This document shows, piece after piece, positions 1-9,403 of a stretch of DNA of 64,000 nt. The position numbers and the translations under genes were made by a program. The notes under the pieces were generated by a model. It had not been told where the DNA came from and did no database searches. It saw only the letters and a list, made by a program, of their open reading frames with translations. The DNA is taken from assembly GCA_945878695.1 (NCBI GenBank), contig CAMDXI010000001.1:62001-126000 (forward strand), given 5' to 3'. Source of the stretch: Methylotenera oryzisoli (lineage in GTDB: Bacteria > Pseudomonadota > Gammaproteobacteria > Burkholderiales > Methylophilaceae). The first letter of the stretch is position 1. Each line of letters begins with the position of its first letter.

Positions 1-311
1 ACCCAGATGGGTTGGCGGGCGTAGATCAGCAATAACAGCCCCCAAAAAAATACCAAAACGTGAAAGAAGGTCCACAAGGGATGCAGGATCGCGCTGTAGT
101 TGGACAGCCAAGCTATGCTTTGGATGGCAAAGGTGGCGATGGCGCCCAATAAGGCATAGCCGCATAAACGCCCTAAATGGTATAAGCCTATGGCGTAGGG
201 TTTATCGGGATCTTGTGTAAAAGCGGTGCAGGCAGCCCCGCACATGGCCACGCAATGCGGGCCGCCGGCCAAGCCCATGACTAGGGCGCTATACAGTAAA
301 GCAGTTTGCAT
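1..311 (-). CDS. TauE/SafE-like membrane protein, partial (C-terminal part outside window)
   Basis: The visible N-terminal 103 codons encode a hydrophobic protein beginning MQTALLYSALVMGLAGGPHC. The GGPHCVAMCG motif near residues 15-24 and the following membrane segments are typical of the sulfite exporter TauE/SafE (DsbD-2-like) proteins that often sit beside cbb3 oxidase maturation genes. It starts 15 bases after the ccoS stop on the same strand, so it is probably the last gene of a ccoI-ccoS unit. In related operons such proteins are linked to copper handling or oxidase assembly; that role is inferred from context. The gene runs off the left edge of the window. Confidence 0.8.
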   Translation of the reverse strand, partial: MQTALLYSALVMGLAGGPHCVAMCGAACTAFTQDPDKPYAIGLYHLGRLCGYALLGAIATFAIQSIAWLSNYSAILHPLWTFFHVLVFFWGLLLLIYARQPIW

Positions 312-326
312 GGATGGGTGTCGGCC

Positions 327-470
327 TTACTCTTTATCTTCTTCGAAAATACGCCGGCCTTCTTCTTCTATGTCTTCAAATTGGCCGCGGTAGACTGCCC
401 ACCATAAACCAGCCAGCACCACTAAAGCCAGCACGACGGATAGGGGAATGAGTACAAACAATATGTCCAT
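327..470 (-). CDS. ccoS: CcoS, cbb3-type cytochrome oxidase assembly protein
   Basis: A 47-residue protein starting MDILFVLIPLSVVLALVVLA. It has one N-terminal transmembrane helix, the GLWWAVYRGQFED motif, and an acidic tail with EEEGRRIF and EEDKE. This is the usual size and layout of CcoS, which is needed for cofactor insertion into cbb3-type cytochrome c oxidase in the inner membrane. The ATG lies 2 bases after the ccoI stop, so the two are almost certainly co-translated. It was read directly by reverse-complementing this strip. The oxidase structural genes themselves are not in the window. Confidence 0.92.
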   Translation of the reverse strand: MDILFVLIPLSVVLALVVLAGLWWAVYRGQFEDIEEEGRRIFEEDKE

Positions 471-472
471 GC

Positions 473-2791
473 TTAGGCCTTAGAAGAATTGCCACTGGAA
501 TGGCTAAATTGGCTTAAGCGCAAGGCGTTAAGCACCACGATCAATGAGCTGGTGGCCATGCCTAAGCCGGCTTGCCAAGGACTTAACCAAGCAAAGAAAG
601 CCAGCGGGATGCACACGGCATTGTAAATGACCGCCCACGCGATATTCTGCTTAATGATGCGCATGGTTTTTTTGGCGTGTTTAATCAGTGCCGGTATCTC
701 GCTGATGTCGCCGTTTAATAAAACGTAATCGGCATGCGCGAGCGTTAGCGGCACGCCTTTGCCCATGGCAATCGAGACATGGGCGCTGGCTAAGATAGGC
801 CCGTCGTTTAAGCCGTCCCCCACCATCAAGACTTTTTTACCGTGCAGTTTTAGGCCTTGCAAGCGTTGCAATTTGTCGTTTGGGCTACAAGCGGCTTGAA
901 ACACCTTGATGCCCACCAGGGCGGCGGTGTTTTTTACCGTGTGCCATTGGTCACCAGAGAGCAATTCCACATCCAACTGGGCTTGCTGCAAAGCGGCAAC
1001 CGCCTGGGCTGTGTTGGCTTTGATGGCTTCTTGTAAGTTAAACGTGGCCAACCAGCCGCTGTCATCGGCCAGGTAAACCTGTTGGTAGCGTTCGTCGCTG
1101 GCTTGCAGTTGATCGCTATGCACACCGCAGAAGACGGCCGAGCCTAGTTTTAATGGCCGTTGCTCGAAGCGGCCCTGCATGCCCGCGCCTACCTGCTCTT
1201 CTACTTGCTCCAGCGTTATGCTTAGCGCGTTGGCCAGTGGATCTTGCTTGGCGGCGTAAGCCACGGCCATGGCGATGGGGTGCATGGACTGGCTGGCCAA
1301 AGCCGATGCCATGGTTAGGGCTTGCGCTTCGCTGAGGCCGTCTTTAACGCTCAACGATTTCACGGCGATGTGGTTGTCGGTCAGCGTGCCGGTTTTATCA
1401 AATATGACCGTGTCGATTTGGGCGATGCTTTCTATGGCTTGCAAGTGCCGAATTAAAATGCCGCGTTTCACAAAGGCACTGGCGCTGGCAAGCATGGCTG
1501 CCGGTGTGGCCAGCGATAAGGCGCACGGGCAGGTGACAATTAATACCGCCGCCGCCGTCATTAAGGCCAGGCCATGACCTTGCTCCCATAGCAAGGCCGC
1601 GGACAGCACAGCGCTTAGTAAGATAAAAAATAAGAAGGGCCTGGCGACGCGGTCGGCCAGTTGCGATAGCCGCGGTTTCTCGATGGCGGCTTGGTTAATC
1701 AGCTGCACAATTTGCCCGTACTGGGTGGATTCGCCCAAGGTTTCTAAGCGCATGGTGACGGTGGCGCCGAGGTTGTAGCTGCCGGCCACGACCTGCTCGC
1801 CCTTATTTTTATGGATGGGCGTCGATTCGCCAGTCAACAAGGATTCGTCTACCTTGGTTTGCCCAGACAGCAATAATCCGTCGGCGGGGAAGGCTTCGCC
1901 GGTATTGACCCGCACGATGTCGCCCACGCTTAATTGGCTATTAATCACGCGCGTGTAACTGCCGTCGGCGTTTTGCCGTTCGGTATTTTCTGGAATGCGG
2001 CTAACCAAGGCTTCCATCGCCCCCAACGTTTTGCTGTGCAGTTTGACTTCAATCAAGCGCGCGGAGAGCAAAAAGAACACAAACATGGTCAAGGAGTCGA
2101 AGTAAACCACGTCGCCCCACCAGCCACTGGGGTCAAAGGTGGCCGCCGAACTGACCACAAACGTGATGCCTATGCCCAAGGCGACCGGTAAATCCATGCT
2201 GATTTGTTTGGCTTTTAAATCGTGCCAGGCGTTACTGAAAAATGAACGACTGGAAAACAGCATGACCGGCAAGCTTAATAGCCAGGCCGCCCAGTTAAGC
2301 AAAAGCTGGATGTCGGTTTCGATTTCGCCGGTTTTGGTGAAGTAGCTGGGGCTGGCGTACATCATGACTTGCATCATGCAAAAGCCGGCCACTAACCAGC
2401 GCCAAAATGCCGCACGATTTTTCTGGGTGGCGTTGAGTTGGCTTTCATTGTGCGAGGCGGGGTTGGCGCTGTAGCCCATTTTTTGGATAGCGGCCAAGAT
2501 GGTAGAAGGTCGGGTTAATTCCGCAGACCAGACCACCACGGCACGCTTTTTCGACATGCTCACGCGTGCGCTGACGATCCCGGGTAAACCGCTTAAACCG
2601 CGCTCCACTATGCCTGAGCAGGCGGCACAACGTAAGCCATCTAGTAACAAGCTCGATTCAACTAAGGGTTGCGCTTCGTCGCCCACGGTTTGGCTAAAGC
2701 GCATCCATTGCTCTGGGCTGTCCAATATGCTCCAGGCCGGGTTGGCTTGTGCTTCGTCGCTGTGCGTGTCGCTTAACAAATGTGACTCCAT
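473..2791 (-). CDS. ccoI: Copper-translocating P1B-type ATPase CcoI/FixI
   Basis: A 772-residue P-type ATPase. It has a heavy-metal domain with CAAC at residues 55-58, the TGES actuator motif at 320-323, the intramembrane CPC metal site at 421-423, the phosphorylated aspartate in DKTGT at 465-469, and GDGLNDGP near 665. The CPC motif and the ccoS neighbour point to the CcoI/FixI subgroup, which exports copper for the CuB centre of cbb3 oxidase. No N-terminal cysteine-rich zinc-ribbon-like segment precedes the metal domain, unlike some family members. It is transcribed away from clpB; the 144-base gap holds both start regions. Specificity for copper is inferred from motif and context. Confidence 0.93.
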   Translation of the reverse strand: MESHLLSDTHSDEAQANPAWSILDSPEQWMRFSQTVGDEAQPLVESSLLLDGLRCAACSGIVERGLSGLPGIVSARVSMSKKRAVVVWSAELTRPSTILAAIQKMGYSANPASHNESQLNATQKNRAAFWRWLVAGFCMMQVMMYASPSYFTKTGEIETDIQLLLNWAAWLLSLPVMLFSSRSFFSNAWHDLKAKQISMDLPVALGIGITFVVSSAATFDPSGWWGDVVYFDSLTMFVFFLLSARLIEVKLHSKTLGAMEALVSRIPENTERQNADGSYTRVINSQLSVGDIVRVNTGEAFPADGLLLSGQTKVDESLLTGESTPIHKNKGEQVVAGSYNLGATVTMRLETLGESTQYGQIVQLINQAAIEKPRLSQLADRVARPFLFFILLSAVLSAALLWEQGHGLALMTAAAVLIVTCPCALSLATPAAMLASASAFVKRGILIRHLQAIESIAQIDTVIFDKTGTLTDNHIAVKSLSVKDGLSEAQALTMASALASQSMHPIAMAVAYAAKQDPLANALSITLEQVEEQVGAGMQGRFEQRPLKLGSAVFCGVHSDQLQASDERYQQVYLADDSGWLATFNLQEAIKANTAQAVAALQQAQLDVELLSGDQWHTVKNTAALVGIKVFQAACSPNDKLQRLQGLKLHGKKVLMVGDGLNDGPILASAHVSIAMGKGVPLTLAHADYVLLNGDISEIPALIKHAKKTMRIIKQNIAWAVIYNAVCIPLAFFAWLSPWQAGLGMATSSLIVVLNALRLSQFSHSSGNSSKA

Positions 2792-2877
2792 GAAATGCTT
2801 AGGCCTAGGCTGTTTGCGGTTGCCATGAATGGCGGTTTGCGCCCAATGCGCGCTGCATTTTGCCCTTCCATTATATA

Positions 2878-2902
2878 TTGAAAATTAGGCTATCGCCCCC
2901 AT
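2878..2902 (+). promoter_or_regulatory. Sigma-32 (RpoH) type heat-shock promoter of clpB
   Basis: TTGAAA at 2878-2883, a 13-base spacer, then CCCCAT at 2897-2902. This matches the core of the sigma-32 consensus (CTTGAAA, 13-17 bases, CCCCAT) and lies about 34 bases before the clpB start. ClpB is a classic RpoH target. The predicted start would be near 2909, giving a short leader carrying the GGAG ribosome site at 2926-2929. Confidence 0.8.
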
Positions 2903-2935
2903 GGTAAAGGCATATCAACATTACTGGAGTCAAGC

Positions 2936-5521
2936 ATGCGCTTTGATAAATTAACCACCAAGTTTCAGCAAGCACTCAATGATGCACAAAGCTTGGCCGT
3001 GGCCAATGACAGCCCGACCATAGAGGCTTTGCATTTGTTGGATGCCTTAATTAAACAAGAAGACGGCGGCAGCAGCGCCTTGCTAGCCCATGCTGGTGTG
3101 CATTTGGCGCCGCTAAAAGCCGGTTTGGCCAGTGCTATCGCTAACCTGCCTAAAACCACCGACAGCGCTGGGGAAGTGACGATTTCACGCGAGCTAAACA
3201 ATTTACTTAATGTCACCGATAAGTTGGCCGTCAAACGCGGTGACGGTTTTATCGCCAGTGAAATGTTTTTGCTGGCATTGCTGGAGGACAAGGGTGCGGC
3301 AGGCAAATTGCTCAAGGCGCATGGTTTAGCTAAAGCGGCCTTGGAATCGGCCATTATTGCGGTGCGAGGCGGTGAGCAAGTGCATGCCTCGGATGCCGAA
3401 TCCAACCGTGAATCCTTAAAAAAATACACGGTGGATCTGACCGAGCGTGCCGCATTGGGCAAGCTCGATCCGGTGATAGGCCGTGACGATGAAATTCGCC
3501 GTGTCATCCAAGTCTTGATGCGCCGCACTAAAAACAACCCGGTCTTGATCGGTGAGCCTGGTGTGGGTAAAACCGCGATTATTGAAGGCTTGGCGCAGCG
3601 TATCGTGAACGGCGAAGTGCCGGATAGCCTGAAAGGCAAAAAAGTCTTGTCATTGGACATGGCCGCTTTGTTGGCTGGGGCCAAATACCGTGGGGATTTT
3701 GAGGAGCGATTAAAAGCGGTGTTGAAGGAGTTGTCGCAAGACGAAGGCCTGACTATTTTATTTATCGATGAAATCCACACCATGGTCGGCGCCGGTAAAG
3801 CCGAGGGCGCGATGGACGCGGGCAACATGCTTAAACCGGCCTTGGCCAGAGGCGAATTGCATTGCGTGGGCGCCACTACCTTGGACGAATACCGGCAATA
3901 CGTGGAAAAAGACGCGGCTTTGGAGCGGCGTTTTCAAAAGGTCTTGGTCGACGAGCCCAGTGTGGAAGCGACCATTGCCATCTTGCGCGGCTTACAGGAA
4001 AAATACGAGTTGCACCACGGTGTGGAAATTACCGATCCGGCCATCGTCGCCGCGGCGGAATTATCGCACCGTTACATTACCGACCGCTTCCTACCCGATA
4101 AAGCCATCGATTTAATCGATGAAGCAGCTTCGCGCATTAAGATGGAAATCGATTCCAAACCGGAAATCATGGACAAACTAGAGCGCCGGTTAATTCAGTT
4201 GAAAATCGAGCGGGAAGCGGTGCGCCGTGAAAAAGACGAGGGCAGTAAAAAACGCTTTGAGTTGATAGAGCAAGAGATAGACAAATTGGGCAAAGAGTAC
4301 GCCGATTTGGAAGACATCTGGAAGGCTGAAAAAGCCCAGGTGCAAGGTTCCTCGCACATAAAAGAAGCCATAGAGAAAATCAAATTTGAGATGGAAGAGG
4401 CCACGCGCAAAGGCGAATGGCAAAAAGTGTCGGAATTGCAATACGGTAAATTGCCAGCCCTGGAACAGCAGTTGAAGCAAGCGGCCAGCATGGAAGGCAG
4501 CCAAGCTGTCACTAAAAACAAGATGTTGCGTACCGAAGTAGGGGCCGATGAAATTGCCGAAGTGGTCAGTCGGGCGACCGGCATCCCAGTGGCCAAAATG
4601 CTGCAGGGTGAACGCGGCAAATTGCTCACCATGGAAAGTAAATTGCACGAGCGGGTAGTCGGCCAAGACGAAGCGGTGAGATTGGTGTCGGACGCCATAC
4701 GCCGTTCGCGTTCAGGCTTGGGTGACCCCACTAGGCCCTATGGTAGCTTTTTGTTCCTAGGCCCCACCGGCGTGGGTAAAACTGAGTTGTGCAAGGCCTT
4801 GGCTGGCTTTTTGTTTGACAGCGAAGACCATTTAATTCGTATCGACATGAGTGAGTTCATGGAGAAACATTCGGTTGCTCGCATGATAGGCGCGCCGCCG
4901 GGTTACGTTGGTTACGAAGAAGGCGGTACCTTGACCGAGGCGGTGCGACGCAAGCCCTATAGCGTGATCCTGCTCGATGAGGTGGAGAAAGCCCACCCGG
5001 ATGTGTTTAATGTCTTGTTGCAAGTGCTGGACGACGGCCGCTTAACCGATGGCCAAGGCCGCACGGTGGATTTTAAAAACACCGTGATCATCATGACCAG
5101 TAATTTAGGCTCGCAAATGATACAAAGCATGAGCGATCAAGATTACCAAGTGGTGAAATTGGCGGTGATGGGCGAAGTGAAAACGCATTTCAGACCGGAA
5201 TTCATCAACCGTATCGATGAGGTGGTGGTGTTCCACGCCTTGGATGAGAGCAATATACGCTCTATCACCAAAATACAATTGCAGTACTTGGCAAAACGCT
5301 TGGCGGCCATGGACATGCAGTTGGAGATGAGCGAGGCGGCGATTGCGGAAATTGCCAACGCAGGCTTCGATCCAGTTTACGGGGCCAGGCCATTAAAACG
5401 TGCCATCCAGTCGGAAATAGAAAACCCCTTGGCGCGGGAGATTTTAAATGGCGACTTTATGGCCAAGGACGTCATTAAAGTGGATGCAAAGGCAGGTAAA
5501 ATAGTCTTTTCAAAAGCGTAA
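2936..5521 (+). CDS. clpB: ClpB disaggregase (Hsp100 AAA+ ATPase)
   Basis: An 861-residue cytosolic hexameric disaggregase that works with DnaK to pull apart aggregated proteins. It has an N-terminal Clp repeat domain (about 1-145), a first AAA+ domain with Walker A GEPGVGKT at 206-213, a charged coiled-coil middle domain (about 400-530), and a second AAA+ domain with Walker A GPTGVGKT near 606 and Walker B residues in [11 protein letters not shown]. Length matches the family (857 in E. coli). It begins with MRFDKLT, preceded by a good ribosome site. A sigma-32 type promoter lies just upstream. The next gene, yjbQ, starts 2 bases after the stop and is probably in the same transcript. Confidence 0.97.
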   Translation: MRFDKLTTKFQQALNDAQSLAVANDSPTIEALHLLDALIKQEDGGSSALLAHAGVHLAPLKAGLASAIANLPKTTDSAGEVTISRELNNLLNVTDKLAVKRGDGFIASEMFLLALLEDKGAAGKLLKAHGLAKAALESAIIAVRGGEQVHASDAESNRESLKKYTVDLTERAALGKLDPVIGRDDEIRRVIQVLMRRTKNNPVLIGEPGVGKTAIIEGLAQRIVNGEVPDSLKGKKVLSLDMAALLAGAKYRGDFEERLKAVLKELSQDEGLTILFIDEIHTMVGAGKAEGAMDAGNMLKPALARGELHCVGATTLDEYRQYVEKDAALERRFQKVLVDEPSVEATIAILRGLQEKYELHHGVEITDPAIVAAAELSHRYITDRFLPDKAIDLIDEAASRIKMEIDSKPEIMDKLERRLIQLKIEREAVRREKDEGSKKRFELIEQEIDKLGKEYADLEDIWKAEKAQVQGSSHIKEAIEKIKFEMEEATRKGEWQKVSELQYGKLPALEQQLKQAASMEGSQAVTKNKMLRTEVGADEIAEVVSRATGIPVAKMLQGERGKLLTMESKLHERVVGQDEAVRLVSDAIRRSRSGLGDPTRPYGSFLFLGPTGVGKTELCKALAGFLFDSEDHLIRIDMSEFMEKHSVARMIGAPPGYVGYEEGGTLTEAVRRKPYSVILLDEVEKAHPDVFNVLLQVLDDGRLTDGQGRTVDFKNTVIIMTSNLGSQMIQSMSDQDYQVVKLAVMGEVKTHFRPEFINRIDEVVVFHALDESNIRSITKIQLQYLAKRLAAMDMQLEMSEAAIAEIANAGFDPVYGARPLKRAIQSEIENPLAREILNGDFMAKDVIKVDAKAGKIVFSKA

Positions 5522-5523
5522 GG

Positions 5524-5949
5524 ATGGCTATGCAACAAGTCACGGCAAGCATACAGGTCAGCACCCAGGGTAGGCAACTTTACGACATCAGTGCGGAGGT
5601 CGCTGCGCACGTTAAGCGCAGTGGCTTTCAAACTGGTTTGTTGACCCTTTACATTCAACACACCTCGGCGAGTTTATTGATCAACGAAAATTACGATCAA
5701 GACGTCTTAGTAGACATGGAGGCTTTTTTCAATCGCTTGGTACCAGACGGCGACCCGCTGTTTGTGCACACGGTGGAAGGCCCGGATGACATGCCGGCGC
5801 ACATTAGGAGTGCGCTCACGCAAACTCATTTGGCCATTCCTGTGTTAAATGGGCAGCTTGCGCTAGGCACATGGCAGGGTGTGTTTTTGTATGAACACCG
5901 ACACGTGCCGAGTCAACGTAAGGTGCTGTTGCACATTTTTGGTGAGTGA
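5524..5949 (+). CDS. yjbQ: YjbQ family protein (UPF0047)
   Basis: A 141-residue protein of the secondary thiamine-phosphate synthase/YjbQ family. The sequence shows the family signatures IQHTSASLLINENYD and, near the end, GTWQGVFLYEHRHVPSQRKV, with histidines that form the metal-like site in solved homologues. The cellular role is not settled: weak thiamine-phosphate synthase activity has been reported for relatives. It follows clpB by 2 bases, so it would be co-expressed with the heat-shock gene. ATG at 5524 fits best; a second ATG two codons later is an alternative. Confidence 0.88.
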   Translation: MAMQQVTASIQVSTQGRQLYDISAEVAAHVKRSGFQTGLLTLYIQHTSASLLINENYDQDVLVDMEAFFNRLVPDGDPLFVHTVEGPDDMPAHIRSALTQTHLAIPVLNGQLALGTWQGVFLYEHRHVPSQRKVLLHIFGE

Positions 5950-6113
5950 TCCGGCTATTGTTACAATTGGATACAGAACTATTACATTCAATTCACAGTC
6001 AGCTACTGGCTTTTGGTTAGACTGAGTAGGCCGCGCTATATAGCCCTGTGCAGGCTGATCGTCAGCTTTAGCGTGGTATTTTTTATACGATTAGATTAAA
6101 AAAGGAAAGCATT

Positions 6114-6371
6114 ATGTCTTTGTTATTACGCGCTATTTTAGTGGCTGGTTTGGCTGGTTTGGTATTGCAAGGTTGCGGTCAAGAAGAAGCGGCTGCGCCG
6201 GCTGAAGCGCCTGCTGCCGCAGCGCCTGCGGCAGAAACAAGCACGGCAACGGGTGGCTATGAGCCATCTGCGGACGAACGTGTACCTGGTATCACGTTGG
6301 ATGCGGCTGCATTGGAAGCGCAAATGAACGCGGCGAAAGCGCAAGCCGAAGCGGCCAGCAAAGCCAATTAA
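6114..6371 (+). CDS. Small Ala/Glu/Pro-rich lipoprotein, function unknown
   Basis: An 85-residue protein with a hydrophobic N-terminus ending in the lipobox VLQGC (Cys at about 21), so it should be a lipid-anchored envelope protein. The rest is low-complexity, rich in alanine, glutamate and proline, with a more ordered stretch YEPSADERVPGITLD and a C-terminal alanine-rich helix. I do not recognise a named family. An AAAGGA-type ribosome site sits just before the ATG. It is convergent with envC, separated by only 3 bases. The 164 bases upstream hold a small inverted repeat (GCTGA, 3 bases, TCAGC, around 6055) but no clear promoter. Confidence 0.7.
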   Translation: MSLLLRAILVAGLAGLVLQGCGQEEAAAPAEAPAAAAPAAETSTATGGYEPSADERVPGITLDAAALEAQMNAAKAQAEAASKAN

Positions 6372-6374
6372 GTC

Positions 6375-7649
6375 CTAATTAACAAGGCTCCAGCTCAGCG
6401 GATCGAAAGGTCTGCTCTGGCGCCTTAATTCGTAATACAAGCCGTTCGCTTCGTTGCCGCCGCTGTTGCCTACCGATGCGATGGCATCCCCGGCTTTAAC
6501 GCTGTCGCCTACCTGTCTTAAAACCGCTTGATTGTTGCCGTACAAACTCATGTAGCCATCGCCGTGATCCAAGATAATCAGGTTGCCAAAGCCGCGTAAC
6601 CAGTCGGCAAACACCACCCGACCGCTGGCGACGGATTTCACTTCCGATCCTTCATTGGCTTTGATAAACAAGCCTTTCCATGAAATGCCGGAATCCGCTC
6701 GGCTGCTACCAAATCGATTGCTGACCTCACCGCGCACAGGCAGCCTTAGCTTGCCTCTCAGCGATGAAAAATTGCCGCTGTGGCCCTCAAAGCTAGGCTC
6801 GACGTTGTTTGCCAAAGCAGGCGGGGCCTCTTGCGCGGCTTTATTAATTTCGCTGCTATCGGCGGGTGCAGTGCGTTTATTTTTTTGTTTTTTCCCACTA
6901 GGTGGCGTGGCTCGGGCTAAGCGTTCCACCAATTGCGAGAGGCGTTTTTCATCGCGGCTGAGTTTTTTAATTTCACCGCGCTGCATGGCGATTTGTTGCG
7001 ACAGGCTGCGAACAATTTTAGATTTAACTTGTTTTTGCGATTGCAGCACTTGGCGCTCATCGATTTGTTTTTGCTTGAGTTCAGCGACTTTTTCTAGGGT
7101 GCTGGTGGTCTCTTCATTCAGCTGATTGAGGTGATTTAAGTTGCCTTGCATTTTATTGATGAGTTCGGCGCGCACTTTGGCAATGTAGGAAAAATAATGC
7201 ACGTCGCGCGCCATGGCGCTGGGGTGATCGTTCTGCAAGACCATTTGCACGTAACTTTGGCGGCCATGCAAATATTGTTGGTAGAGTTGCTTGCTCAGTT
7301 GTTTTTGTTGACTGGTCAAGGCTTGGTTGGTGGCCAGCGATTCCGCCGCTAACTTGGCTAGCATGGCCTTGTGCGCTTGCTGTTTTTGATTGATTTCATA
7401 AAGCTTTTTATTGGCCACGCTGATCGCCACTTCGCTGTCTTTCAATGCGTCAGCAGCATCCTTGCGCGCTTCTTGCGATTGGTTTAAAGCCTGTTTCAGT
7501 TTGGCTAATTTTTCTTGCACCAAGCTCAAACTTTGTGGCGATGCCTCGCTTTTCTTTTCCGCATGCGCGCCAGTGCTTAGGCTAAATAGCAAAGCCAAGG
7601 CCATTAGGCAAGCGACGGGTAGTTTGCAATAAGGCGATGTCATGCGCAT
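6375..7649 (-). CDS. envC: EnvC-type murein hydrolase activator
   Basis: A periplasmic protein of about 424 residues. It has a signal peptide (MRMTSPYCKLPVACLMALAL onward, cleaved near AHA), a long coiled coil (about 25-240) and a C-terminal LytM/peptidase M23 domain. The LytM domain is degenerate: where active enzymes have a metal-binding histidine this protein has WKGLF, and GHN is replaced by GNN. That is what is expected of EnvC, which activates the amidases AmiA/AmiB at the division septum instead of cutting murein itself. I chose the ATG at 7649; an upstream GTG/TTG-type start would overlap gpmI. It lies 10 bases behind gpmI, a common betaproteobacterial pairing. Confidence 0.88.
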   Translation of the reverse strand: MRMTSPYCKLPVACLMALALLFSLSTGAHAEKKSEASPQSLSLVQEKLAKLKQALNQSQEARKDAADALKDSEVAISVANKKLYEINQKQQAHKAMLAKLAAESLATNQALTSQQKQLSKQLYQQYLHGRQSYVQMVLQNDHPSAMARDVHYFSYIAKVRAELINKMQGNLNHLNQLNEETTSTLEKVAELKQKQIDERQVLQSQKQVKSKIVRSLSQQIAMQRGEIKKLSRDEKRLSQLVERLARATPPSGKKQKNKRTAPADSSEINKAAQEAPPALANNVEPSFEGHSGNFSSLRGKLRLPVRGEVSNRFGSSRADSGISWKGLFIKANEGSEVKSVASGRVVFADWLRGFGNLIILDHGDGYMSLYGNNQAVLRQVGDSVKAGDAIASVGNSGGNEANGLYYELRRQSRPFDPLSWSLVN

Positions 7650-7659
7650 GGCTAAGTCT

Positions 7660-9231
7660 TTATGGCAGAAAATGAACAAGGTTTTTGCCGGTCATTTCGA
7701 CCGGTTGCGCCAAGCCCATTATGTTGAGCAAGGTGGGCGCCAAATCCGACAGCGCCCCATCTTGGTCTAGACTGGCAGGGCGGCCTAGGTAAATCAGCGG
7801 CACCTTGTTGGTGGTGTGTTGGGTATGCGCTTGTTGGTTTGCGCCATCGAACATCATTTCTGCGTTGCCGTGGTCAGCCGTAATGATTACTTCGCCGCCG
7901 GTGCTTTGCATGGCGGCCGCGATGCGGCCTACGCAGGTATCCAAGGTTTCGATGGCTGTAATGGCCGCGGCTAGGTTGCCGGTATGACCAACCATGTCGC
8001 CGTTGGCGTAGTTGCAAATAATGGCATGGTATTGCCTGGATAAAATCGCTTCTTCTAGCCTGTCAGTTAATTCGTAAGCGCTCATTTCCGGTTGCATGTC
8101 GTAGGTGGCCACCGGTGGAGAGGGCACTAAAATACGCTCTTCACCGGGAAAGACGGTTTCTTCCCCGCCGTTAAAAAAGAAGGTGACGTGCGGGTATTTT
8201 TCCGTTTCGGCGATGCGCAGTTGCTTTAAACCCAAGCCAGACAAATACTCACCCAAGGTGTTTTTCACGGCAAACGGCTGAAATATAGCCGTCGCTTTGG
8301 GTTCTTTGGCGTCGTGCATGGTGAGCGTGAAGTAAGCGGCTAACTGAGCTTGATGGCGACGGTGAAAGCCATCAAACGCTGGGCTTAATAAGGCGTGGGT
8401 GAGCTGGCGGGCGCGATCGGAACGAAAGTTCATGTTCACTACTAAATCGCCATCTTCTAAGTGGGTGGGCGCTTCATGTTCAGCGCGTATGGTCGTGCAC
8501 TTTACAAATTCATCGTTTTCACCACGCGCGTAAGCGGCTTGCAATGCCAGCTCGGCGCTGGGGTAGCAAAATTCGCCCATGCCTTCAGTGATCAGGGCGT
8601 AAGCCGCTTCCACCCTAGGCCAGCGCTTGTCTCTGTCCATGCTGTAAAAACGGCCGCTCACCGATAGGATTTTACCTACGCCTAGCGCCTTAATTTTGGC
8701 TTCCAGTGCGGCTAAGTAGGGGCTGGCGCTGACTGGCGGCGTGTCTCTGCCATCCAAGAACGCATGCACGTAGACTTTTTGTAAACCCAATTTAGCGGCC
8801 ATTTCCAGCATGGCGTGGATGTGGGTATCGTGGCTGTGTACGCCGCCATCGGAGAGTAAGCCCATAATATGCAGGGCTTTATTGCTGTTTTTGATGCCCA
8901 GTAGAGCGGCTTTTAACTTGGCGTGCTCAAAGAATTTGCCGCTAGCGATGCTGTTGTTGATGCGTTCAAAATCCTGAAACACCACGCGGCCCGCGCCTAT
9001 GTTGAGATGGCCTACTTCTGAGTTGCCCATTTGTCCGTCGGGCAAGCCCACGTAGTGCTCGGAAGCATTAATCAGGGTGTGCGGGTGGGCTAGCTTGAGC
9101 TGGTCCAGATTGGGTGTGTGGGCTAGCGCAATGGCATTGTTGCTTGTTTCTTCGCGGTAACCAAAGCCATCTAAAATAAGCAGGCATACTGGCGTGATGT
9201 GGCTGGCACTGGTTTTTAATGGCGTGGACAT
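7660..9231 (-). CDS. gpmI: 2,3-bisphosphoglycerate-independent phosphoglycerate mutase
   Basis: A 523-residue cytosolic enzyme converting 3-phosphoglycerate to 2-phosphoglycerate in glycolysis and gluconeogenesis. It shows the alkaline-phosphatase-fold metal ligands in LILDGFGYR near the N-terminus, the phospho-acceptor serine in GQMGNSEVGHLNIGAG, and the second metal cluster in NYANGDMVGHTG and TADHGNAEMM. Length is normal (about 510-520). The region upstream carries a 21-base element also found before icd, plus a perfect TTTAC/GTAAA palindrome at 9292-9303. It probably leads a gpmI-envC transcription unit. Confidence 0.96.
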   Translation of the reverse strand: MSTPLKTSASHITPVCLLILDGFGYREETSNNAIALAHTPNLDQLKLAHPHTLINASEHYVGLPDGQMGNSEVGHLNIGAGRVVFQDFERINNSIASGKFFEHAKLKAALLGIKNSNKALHIMGLLSDGGVHSHDTHIHAMLEMAAKLGLQKVYVHAFLDGRDTPPVSASPYLAALEAKIKALGVGKILSVSGRFYSMDRDKRWPRVEAAYALITEGMGEFCYPSAELALQAAYARGENDEFVKCTTIRAEHEAPTHLEDGDLVVNMNFRSDRARQLTHALLSPAFDGFHRRHQAQLAAYFTLTMHDAKEPKATAIFQPFAVKNTLGEYLSGLGLKQLRIAETEKYPHVTFFFNGGEETVFPGEERILVPSPPVATYDMQPEMSAYELTDRLEEAILSRQYHAIICNYANGDMVGHTGNLAAAITAIETLDTCVGRIAAAMQSTGGEVIITADHGNAEMMFDGANQQAHTQHTTNKVPLIYLGRPASLDQDGALSDLAPTLLNIMGLAQPVEMTGKNLVHFLP

Positions 9232-9248
9232 AAAAGGTTAGCCTTAAA

Positions 9249-9275
9249 ATTTTATTGGTGTAAGTGTAAGTATTG
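9249..9275 (-). promoter_or_regulatory. Element shared with icd upstream region; possible promoter or operator
   Basis: Read on the plus strand this is ATTTTA-T-TGGTGTAAGT, an extra GTAAGT, then ATTG. The same string without the extra GTAAGT and with one substitution occurs at 43274-43294 upstream of icd. On the coding (minus) strand it ends in TAAAAT, 17 bases before the gpmI ATG, which could serve as a -10 box. A palindrome TTTACACGTAAA at 9292-9303 lies just upstream. What binds here is unknown. Confidence 0.45.
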
Positions 9276-9403
9276 CCACTATTTTAGCGTATTTACACGT
9301 AAAATCTGCTTATAAAATTCGCCTGACTGGTTTGCCTAAGTAGGCGATTTAAATGGCTTTTAATTAAGCGCTTGTTTCATAGAACAAATTTGAAAGGACG
9401 GTT

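Noticed and set aside
2965-3876. A 303-codon open frame antisense to clpB
   Set aside because: Its codons mirror the clpB frame, it has no recognisable domain, and no promoter or ribosome site supports it; a shadow of a strongly biased gene.
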